A stretch of DNA of 64,000 bases from assembly GCA_937974175.1 (NCBI GenBank), contig CALJIG010000075.1:62001-126000 (forward strand). Reading direction: 5' to 3'. The notes beneath the pieces are model-generated. The model did not search any database. It was not told where the DNA came from and saw nothing but the letters and a program-made list of their open reading frames with translations. Made by a program: the position numbers and the translations under genes. The stretch is from an uncultured Ignavibacteria bacterium (GTDB taxonomy: Bacteria; Bacteroidota; Ignavibacteria; Tepidaquicellales; Tepidaquicellaceae). Below, piece after piece: positions 58,460-64,000 of the stretch (positions are counted from its first letter, which is position 1; each line of letters opens with the position of its first letter).

Positions 58460-58957
58460 TTATGTCTCCTTGTTTTGGGATGCGAGAATTTCAGCATCCG
58501 TGTAATTTACGTTTTTATAATACTTTGAACGGCTAAATTTAAAAATAATAATTGCGCCCAATAATAACAATATATCTTCAAATATTCTGATGAGCAAATC
58601 TGCCGATGTTGTTTTATCAGCACCATTAGAGCCGAAACAACCGCAATCTATATCTAATCCTCTTGCATAAGCCTGCACTAAACCTATTAAAAAAACACTT
58701 AGTAATGCGATTATAACTACTGAGCTCCCCTTTCTAAACAAACCAAACATCAAAAAAAGTCCCGCTATGAATTCAAGCGGAGGAACAATTATAGCAGTAA
58801 TATTTATTAAAAAGTCCGGAAGAAGTTTATACCCGTAAACTGATTTTGCAAAGGCAGTCTGGTCGAATAACTTATTATAAGATGCATAAACAAAAACTGC
58901 TCCGATAATGATCTGAAGTACAACCTGAACGTACCTTGATGATAAAAAATCTTTCAT
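58460..58957 (-). CDS. MauE/DoxX-like membrane protein
   Basis: A 165-residue membrane protein with four hydrophobic helices. The MauE/DoxX signature is present: IIIGAVFVYASYNKLFDQTAFAKSV at the start and DIDCGCFGS (C105, C107) on the loop. MauE-type proteins act in electron delivery for periplasmic disulfide formation or sulfur oxidation. The paired Cys fit that use. It is followed 2 bases later by the DUF1573 gene, also with a CxC motif. Confidence 0.85.
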   Translation of the reverse strand: MKDFLSSRYVQVVLQIIIGAVFVYASYNKLFDQTAFAKSVYGYKLLPDFLINITAIIVPPLEFIAGLFLMFGLFRKGSSVVIIALLSVFLIGLVQAYARGLDIDCGCFGSNGADKTTSADLLIRIFEDILLLLGAIIIFKFSRSKYYKNVNYTDAEILASQNKET

Positions 58958-58969
58958 GTATTAATAAAA

Positions 58970-59575
58970 TTATTTTTCAACCGGAAGTCCGGCTGCTTCC
59001 CATTCTTTAAATCCGCCGAGATAAATATTAACGGCATTAAAGCCCAGCTTGGCAATATCGTAAGCAAGGTCTATACTCAGATCGCAGTCGCCTCCGTTAC
59101 AGTAACAGATAATTATGCCGTCTTTGTTAAGCCCCTTTAGTCTTTCAGGAAGTTTATCCTTATCTTTAAAATGGTAGTCTTCATAAGAAATATTTATGGC
59201 GCCCTTCACACGACCTTTTGCAAATTCTTCGGGCTTTCTTGCATCTATCATCAGAGCATTTCTTTCAAATAATAGTTTTGCAAGGTCGAGCTTAATTTTC
59301 TGCGGCTTTATAAATCCTTCCTTAGTCAGATTAGGATTATTGTTGTAGCTGAGGGGTTTATCTTTTTGAGTCGTATCGTAAGGATTATTTTTAAAATCAT
59401 TCGTATTCTGAATGGCATTCTTTAAGCTGTCAGTATTATCAGCCTTCATTTTTTCGGTGTAGTTTGTGAACAGCGGTATGCCTTTGCTGCTTACGGCATT
59501 CATTGTTAAACCTGCTGCGAGCGCCATAATAAAAATCAACAACGCCTGTTTACCGCCTGATAAGTGTTTACTCAT
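58970..59575 (-). CDS. Membrane-anchored rhodanese-like protein
   Basis: A 201-residue protein with an N-terminal membrane helix (residues 9-27), a linker, and a rhodanese domain from about residue 98. D111 in LMIDARKPEEFAKG and the loop IICYCNGGDCDLS carry Cys157, Cys159 and Cys164; C159 is at the usual active-site position. Rhodaneses handle sulfane sulfur. The anchor should place the domain in the periplasm. It heads the rhodanese-MauE-DUF1573 operon. Confidence 0.87.
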   Translation of the reverse strand: MSKHLSGGKQALLIFIMALAAGLTMNAVSSKGIPLFTNYTEKMKADNTDSLKNAIQNTNDFKNNPYDTTQKDKPLSYNNNPNLTKEGFIKPQKIKLDLAKLLFERNALMIDARKPEEFAKGRVKGAINISYEDYHFKDKDKLPERLKGLNKDGIIICYCNGGDCDLSIDLAYDIAKLGFNAVNIYLGGFKEWEAAGLPVEK

Positions 59576-59630
59576 AAAATTATTATTATAAAAAACTAAC
59601 CTGATTTTTTTAGTTAAAGTTCAAAAAATC

Positions 59631-60695
59631 CTAATAAACTTTGAACGAATTTACTGTGGTAATGGAAGAATTATATGCATTTATCATGTAATTATAGCTT
59701 CTCACAACATTGTCGTAAGCCAGACCGAAATCTCTTTCGTTCATTTTTCCTTTCTTCAGGTCTTTGTTGAATTTATTCACTTCATCAATAAAACCTTTTG
59801 TCATCTTGGTAAAGTAATCTTCGAAGCTGAATTTTATATATTTGCTTTTATCTGAGAATTCCGTCGATTGAATTTTATTTTCCTCTGCTTTAAACTTTCG
59901 TTCAAACTCTTCTATATCAGCCTGCAATCCGTCTGCATTGGAATTTCTGTTCACACTTTCAAACTTGCTGTAAAATGTTTCGGCCAAATCCATTGTATTC
60001 TCCAGTGCATTCTGTACAATTATAACTGCCTTTTCATCTTTGTTTGTAAAATCATCGGGATTCTTTCTTGTCTTTACCGGCTTATATTTTTTTACGGACT
60101 CTTTGAATTTATTATATAACGAATCATACTCTTTATATGAGTCTTTCATCTCTTTATCAAATCCCGCTGCCTTGGATAGATTATCTTTATACTCTTTATC
60201 CTTATAGAATTTAGTAACGCGTGATGCAACTGAATAGTAATTCTCCAATGACTTTAGTAATTCTCTGAACGAAGTTTCAATTTCCGTCTTCATGTTTTCG
60301 TTATCTGTGGCAAGCTTTGCAAGCTCACCGCCTTCATAATAGGAACGTCTGTAATCTTTTATGAGTCTCTCAAGATTATTTACATATATATCAAGACCGA
60401 CAACAAGGATAAAAGAACCTTTTGAAATTGTTGAAGGGTCAGGCACGGTCGTAAGGAAATTTTTATTTACTTCATCTGCCGTTTCAGAAATTTTATTTGA
60501 GACTTCAATATACTTATTATAAAAAGTCAGGTCTGCCTGTGAAGTTTTCTCAAGTACTTTTTCTTTAACGGGAGTTTCACCTTCTATTTTGTGAGACTCG
60601 TCATTGTTTTTTGTAGTGGTGCTTTTAAAGTACGAGCAGCTTGTAACCAGAACAAACAAAATTAAGAGCGCAGATATAAATTTAAAATTTTTCAT
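59631..60695 (-). CDS. DUF3829 lipoprotein
   Basis: A 354-residue lipoprotein: signal and lipobox LLILFVLVTSC (Cys about 20), then a long helical body rich in Lys/Glu with FYNKYIEVSNKISETADEVN and DNVVRSYNYMINAYN. That fits the DUF3829 family, of unknown function. It ends 55 bases upstream of the rhodanese gene, and starts 23 bases after ruvB, so it may extend that transcript. The high charge suggests a helical bundle in the periplasm. Confidence 0.8.
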   Translation of the reverse strand: MKNFKFISALLILFVLVTSCSYFKSTTTKNNDESHKIEGETPVKEKVLEKTSQADLTFYNKYIEVSNKISETADEVNKNFLTTVPDPSTISKGSFILVVGLDIYVNNLERLIKDYRRSYYEGGELAKLATDNENMKTEIETSFRELLKSLENYYSVASRVTKFYKDKEYKDNLSKAAGFDKEMKDSYKEYDSLYNKFKESVKKYKPVKTRKNPDDFTNKDEKAVIIVQNALENTMDLAETFYSKFESVNRNSNADGLQADIEEFERKFKAEENKIQSTEFSDKSKYIKFSFEDYFTKMTKGFIDEVNKFNKDLKKGKMNERDFGLAYDNVVRSYNYMINAYNSSITTVNSFKVY

Positions 60696-60718
60696 TGGTA
60701 TTTTAAAAAGTGATAAGA

Positions 60719-61747
60719 CTAATTATCAAATAAAGGTAATTCTTTTTTTGCATTTGACTTCAGACCAAGATGCTTAAATGCCAGCGGAGTAGCTTCTCTT
60801 CCCTTCGGAGTACGCTTTATAAATCCTTCTATCATAAGGAACGGCTCATAAACGTCTTCTATAGTTCCCGGATCTTCACCGACCGATGCTGCAATAGTAG
60901 ATAAGCCTACGGGTCCGCCATTGAACTTTGTAATAATTGTTTCCAGAATTTTTTTATCCATCTTATCAAGCCCGTATTTATCTATATCGAGCGAAGTTAA
61001 AGCATAATCGGCAATTGATTTTGAAATTTTCCCGTCTTCTTTTACTATGGCAAAATCGCGTGTTCTTCTCAGTAATCTGTTTGCAATACGCGGAGTTGCG
61101 CGGGAGCGCTGCGCAATTTCTTCTGCTCCTTCATCGGTAATTTCAATTCCCATTAGTCGTGCAGAACGTTTTACGATATTGACAAGTTCTTTCGAAGAAT
61201 AATAATCAAGATGGCAGTTAATTCCGAAACGGTCAAGCATTGGAGATGAAAGTAATCCCTGTCTGGTAGTTGCGCCGATTAAAGTGAACTTTTCTAATTT
61301 AATCGGAATACTTCGCGCAGCAGGACCGGAATCTATCATTATATCAAGCTTAAAATCTTCCATGGCAGAATATAAAAACTCTTCTACTACTTTTGGTATT
61401 CTGTGAATTTCATCTATGAATAAAATTTCGCCTGCGCGTAACTTTGTAAGCATACCTGCAAGGTCGCCGGGCTTTTCAATCACGGGACCGGAGGTACATA
61501 CAATTGCTGCATTAAGTTCGTTGGCAATAATATTGGCTAATGTCGTTTTGCCAAGCCCCGGAGGGCCGGTAAATAAAACGTGGTCAAGTGATTCACCAAG
61601 TATCTTTGAGCTCTCAATAAAAATTTTTAAGTTCTCCTTTACTTTATCCTGACCTAAAAATTCAGAAAAATTCTGAGGTCTCACAATAGTAATAAAATCC
61701 TTATCTGTATCTGTAATTTCCGCTGTATTTAATGAGTTGTTTCGCAA
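60719..61747 (-). CDS. ruvB: Holliday junction branch-migration ATPase RuvB
   Basis: A 342-residue AAA+ ATPase. Walker A is G61-PPGLGKTT, Walker B is LFIDEIHR, sensor 1 is GATTRQGLLSSPMLDRFG, and sensor 2 with the winged helix follows (RATPRIANRLLRR; then GLSTIAASVGEDPGTIEDVYEP). It drives branch migration with RuvA. The start is TTG. RuvA and RuvC are not in the window. A CACAGAG-type palindrome lies upstream, about 113 bases before the start. Confidence 0.95.
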   Translation of the reverse strand: MRNNSLNTAEITDTDKDFITIVRPQNFSEFLGQDKVKENLKIFIESSKILGESLDHVLFTGPPGLGKTTLANIIANELNAAIVCTSGPVIEKPGDLAGMLTKLRAGEILFIDEIHRIPKVVEEFLYSAMEDFKLDIMIDSGPAARSIPIKLEKFTLIGATTRQGLLSSPMLDRFGINCHLDYYSSKELVNIVKRSARLMGIEITDEGAEEIAQRSRATPRIANRLLRRTRDFAIVKEDGKISKSIADYALTSLDIDKYGLDKMDKKILETIITKFNGGPVGLSTIAASVGEDPGTIEDVYEPFLMIEGFIKRTPKGREATPLAFKHLGLKSNAKKELPLFDN

Positions 61748-61859
61748 TAGAAATGTGTAATTGTATTGTAATATGGAATTAAATGTTAATAAAAATAATG
61801 CTAATTTTATCGATAAACAATTTAGTAAAAAGAAGAACTAAACCATAAAATTTACAAAC

Positions 61860-61960
61860 TTAATCACAGAGAACACAAAGAGGTATCACAGAGAACACAG
61901 ACTATTATATTTTTTTTCTCTGTGAACTCTGTGTAGAAATTCTGTGTACTCTGTGGTTAA
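61860..61960. repeat. CACAGAG-type palindrome (copy 3)
   Basis: An arm from TTAATCACAGAGAACACAAAG (61860-61900) faces its inverted partner from CTCTGTGAACTCTGTGT to CTCTGTGGTTAA (61918-61960), with a 17-base centre. It fills most of the gap between ruvB and the small membrane protein gene. Same family as 30483 and 62425. Confidence 0.9.
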
Positions 61961-61981
61961 CTATAAACACACAATATAACT

Positions 61982-62419
61982 ATGGCAGAAAAATCAGAAA
62001 TGGTTAAACAAATTGATTTTATAATAATCAGCAGAAGAATAAGGCTTCTTGGCTACGTAATTATTGCCGGACTTACGCTTGTATATGTAGTAGGCATGAT
62101 GGTTTCATCAAGTAACGTTAATCCGGAAAAATCTTTTCTTAACACACCTATTACCATTGCCGGAATTGTACTCTGTACAGGCTCACTATACATAAGGAAA
62201 AATATGCTGAAGAAAGTTACTAAAGATAATTTTGTTACAACATATTTTAATGCTCATGTCTCGGCATTTATATTATGCGATATGGGAGCGCTGCTTTCAG
62301 TTACAACAAATCTTTTTGTAAACGCAAATCTTATTATGGCTTCAGTCGGAGTTGGTGTCGGGCTTCTGTATCTTTGGATAAATTTCCCCCGTGATGAAGA
62401 CAGGAAACTGCTTGATTAA
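61982..62419 (+). CDS. Uncharacterised four-helix membrane protein
   Basis: A 145-residue protein with four hydrophobic segments (about residues 20-38, 50-66, 85-105 and 113-130) and short loops. No named family is recognised; the arrangement is like small DUF-type inner-membrane proteins. It is flanked closely on both sides by CACAGAG palindromes (61860-61960 and 62425-62550), 22 and 6 bases away. The real promoter must lie within or next to the first one. Confidence 0.7.
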   Translation: MAEKSEMVKQIDFIIISRRIRLLGYVIIAGLTLVYVVGMMVSSSNVNPEKSFLNTPITIAGIVLCTGSLYIRKNMLKKVTKDNFVTTYFNAHVSAFILCDMGALLSVTTNLFVNANLIMASVGVGVGLLYLWINFPRDEDRKLLD

Positions 62420-62424
62420 TTTTC

Positions 62425-62550
62425 TTAACCACAGAGAGCACAGAGAATTACACAAAGAACACAGAGTATTCTCAATTATTAATACTGTAAAAAATTTCTA
62501 AATAAATTCTCTGTGTAATCTGTGAACATTCTCTGTGCTCTCTGTGTTTA
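62425..62550. repeat. CACAGAG-type palindrome (copy 4)
   Basis: TTAACCACAGAGAGCACAGAG (62425-62445, arm to 62466) is mirrored by CTCTGTGCTCTCTGTGTTTA (62531-62550, arm from 62509). The centre is about 42 bases. It begins 6 bases after the stop of the small membrane protein gene and ends 7 bases before the convergent yjbR-like stop, so it may act as a shared terminator-like hairpin. Confidence 0.9.
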
Positions 62551-62556
62551 AGCAGA

Positions 62557-62913
62557 CTATTTAAGTTTCTTATATTCTTCCTGAAGTTTTTTCGGGAGGC
62601 TTTTCAATATCAAATCGTATGAATGGTCTATTAATTTCTCCGCTAGTTTTTTATTCAGCTTTCCGTCAACTCTAACCGTGTTCCAGTGCTTTTTATTCAT
62701 ATGATATCCGGGCTGTACGTCATCGTATTGTTCGCGCAATTCTACAGCATATTCCGGGTCGCATTTTAAATTCACCGTACAGGGAATAGCGAATGAAGTT
62801 ATAGCAAATATTTTCCCCATCACTTTATATACAAGTGTTTCGGGACCGAAGGGAGTTCCTTCTTCAACTCCTTTTTTTGAAAGGCAATATTCTCTTAGCT
62901 GTTCAAAATTCAT
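62557..62913 (-). CDS. MmcQ/YjbR family protein
   Basis: A 118-residue CyaY-fold protein: CLSKKGVEEGTPFGPETLVYKV at the start, then FAITSFAIPCTVNLKCDPE, and KKHWNTVRVDG (the conserved W-x-T-V). The family is also called MmcQ and its role is uncertain (DNA binding by structural likeness). It follows the SGNH hydrolase gene by 5 bases on the minus strand. Confidence 0.88.
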   Translation of the reverse strand: MNFEQLREYCLSKKGVEEGTPFGPETLVYKVMGKIFAITSFAIPCTVNLKCDPEYAVELREQYDDVQPGYHMNKKHWNTVRVDGKLNKKLAEKLIDHSYDLILKSLPKKLQEEYKKLK

Positions 62914-62918
62914 AAAAA

Positions 62919-63623
62919 TTATTGAAACATTATTTTAACCCGGGGGAGAATTAAGTCTACCCATTCTTTATACATTTTTTCTGAAGGGTGAAGTCCGTCA
63001 GATGCAATCAGTGATTTATCATTTGCAGCGGTACGTGATTCCGGAGTAATATCAATGTATGCAATTCCTTCTTTCAGCGTTTCCTCTTTGTTAATTTTAT
63101 TATATAAATCAATTTCCTCACCTATTTTTTTTCTGTCTCTGCCCTCTGCAAAAGGAGTTACTCCCCAGTCAGGAATAGAAACAATAAAAACCCTTGACTT
63201 CTCGCCGCCGGCAAATACTATAGCTGTTCTTAATAAGTCTTTGAACTGAGTCCTGTATTCTTCGGCATCTCTTCCCCTGTATTGATTATTTACTCCAATG
63301 AGAAGTGAAACTAAATCATATTTTGGCAGAAGGGAAGATTGTTTTTTCCTGATTGCATCGGCAAGCTCATCCGTTGTCCAGCCTGTTGTTGCAATAATTT
63401 CGGGAGAATTAAAATAAATATTACTTTTTGTGAGAGAGCTTACAAGCTGTGAAGGAAATCTTTCTGTATCGGGAACTGACTCACCGATAGTATAAGAATC
63501 TCCCAGAGCAAGATAGTTAAATTTGTTTTCCATCGAATTAGTTTTATCGGGCTTCTTCATAAAATAAATTGCAGGTATTAAAAGAAGAACAACCAGAAGA
63601 GTAATGTTTTTTAAATTCTTCAA
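62919..63623 (-). CDS. SGNH/GDSL hydrolase
   Basis: A 234-residue SGNH-fold hydrolase with an N-terminal membrane or signal helix (residues 7-21). Block I is YLALGDSYTIGES (Ser in GDS), block III LLIGVNNQYRG, and block V SDGLHPSEKMY (Asp and His of the catalytic site). Such enzymes are esterases or deacetylases on surface glycans or lipids. The start is TTG. The mature enzyme should sit in the periplasm or be membrane-tethered. Confidence 0.87.
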   Translation of the reverse strand: MKNLKNITLLVVLLLIPAIYFMKKPDKTNSMENKFNYLALGDSYTIGESVPDTERFPSQLVSSLTKSNIYFNSPEIIATTGWTTDELADAIRKKQSSLLPKYDLVSLLIGVNNQYRGRDAEEYRTQFKDLLRTAIVFAGGEKSRVFIVSIPDWGVTPFAEGRDRKKIGEEIDLYNKINKEETLKEGIAYIDITPESRTAANDKSLIASDGLHPSEKMYKEWVDLILPRVKIMFQ

Positions 63624-63637
63624 ACTTTTTTTGGCGC

Positions 63638-64000
63638 TTATTTTATTAACTCATTTGTTTTTTCAAGCAGCCAGTTTCTGCTTGTAATAATTTTTTCCCG
63701 TTCTATTTCAAATTTAAGTTCATCGGGATTTATTTTTTTTCCTGACTGAATATCCACAAGTCTCTTAAGATATTTTACAAAGTTAAGATTAATCTTTGGA
63801 TTTGTCTCAATAAAAATCTTACAATAATTTTTAAGAAAGTGACGGTAAGAATCTATAATATAAATTAAAGTTTCAAAATCTCTTAGCTCATATAGAATCT
63901 GCATTTTTAATTTATTAGCAATAAGCGCATGCTGATTTTTATTGTCTTTTATTTTAGCAAGGACTTCAAGCGCATGAGTAAATTCTTTTGTGCTGAAATA
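63638..64000 (-). CDS. C-terminal part of a helical protein (cut by right edge)
   Basis: The frame is open from 64000 to a stop at 63638, giving at least 120 residues; the ATG at 63904 is internal, since the upstream residues (FTHALEVLAKIKDKNQHALIANKL) continue the helical pattern. The visible part is all-alpha and charged (FETLIYIIDSYRHFLKNY, NWLLEKTNELIK), with TPR-like spacing. The full product and start lie outside the window. It ends 14 bases upstream of the SGNH gene. Confidence 0.75.
   Translation of the reverse strand, partial: YFSTKEFTHALEVLAKIKDNKNQHALIANKLKMQILYELRDFETLIYIIDSYRHFLKNYCKIFIETNPKINLNFVKYLKRLVDIQSGKKINPDELKFEIEREKIITSRNWLLEKTNELIK

Noticed and set aside
1..64000. tRNA, rRNA or prophage genes
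   Set aside because: No tRNA-like cloverleaf or rRNA stretch was seen in the intergenic gaps, and no integrase, capsid or terminase-like gene is present.

Overview
The window looks like a contiguous piece of chromosome from a low-GC, Gram-negative member of the Bacteroidota/Chlorobiota/Ignavibacteriota group, most likely Ignavibacteria-like. Three secreted proteins carry a C-terminal type IX secretion (T9SS) sorting domain opening with the QNYPNPFNP signature, which I associate with Ignavibacteria and relatives. There are also Cys-lipoproteins, an Lnt N-acyltransferase, DUF4270- and DUF3667-type proteins, frequent TTG starts and weak Shine-Dalgarno sites. The lineage is inferred from these features; no rRNA or tRNA gene was found to confirm it.

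Layout. 1-5.9 kb: start of a secreted protein leaving the left edge, an MFS exporter behind a PIN/DUF2281 toxin-antitoxin pair, GrpB, a 2-hydroxyacid dehydrogenase, an HDAC-like deacetylase, a hydrolase and YqgE. 6-16.3 kb: icd, then a long minus-strand cluster (GmhB-like phosphatase, DUF4270-type lipoprotein, outer membrane barrel, rpiB, glyA, tatC, polyprenyl synthase) with glgA upstream. 16.5-30.4 kb: a T9SS cargo, YciO/Sua5, a lipoprotein, a TPR protein, a zeta-like toxin pair, a VanX-type dipeptidase, DUF3667, DinB, TrmO, a TPR histidine kinase, a membrane-anchored MutS-like ATPase, a HI0933 flavoprotein, an SDR and a lone nuoJ. 30.7-39.9 kb: a TPR protein, trxB, a nucleotidyltransferase pair, hmgA, peptidase S51, and an ECF sigma/DGPF/VOC cluster. 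40-50.5 kb: two T9SS cargoes, an HXXEE protein, an epimerase, a 770-bp non-coding stretch with a 175-bp tandem repeat, adenine deaminase and lnt. 50.5-54.6 kb: the most unusual locus. 54.6-64 kb: a GT4-CE4 fusion, a MATE exporter, a DUF1573/MauE/rhodanese redox cluster, a DUF3829 lipoprotein, ruvB, a small membrane protein, YjbR, an SGNH hydrolase and the C-terminus of a protein leaving the right edge.

The standout is a minus-strand operon at about 54317-50526. It encodes a lone transposase-type HTH protein, a 50-aa protein, an HU-like protein and an 881-aa HU-linker-TM-SPOR protein, each joined to the next by an ATGA overlap, and is followed by a 43-aa membrane protein. Its upstream region holds seven TTTTGCAG-like motifs and a 12-bp inverted repeat. 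The architecture suggests a tether between DNA and septal peptidoglycan, with a candidate DNA site next to it. The second theme is several families of intergenic palindromes, including four CACAGAG-type elements, two of which bracket one gene.
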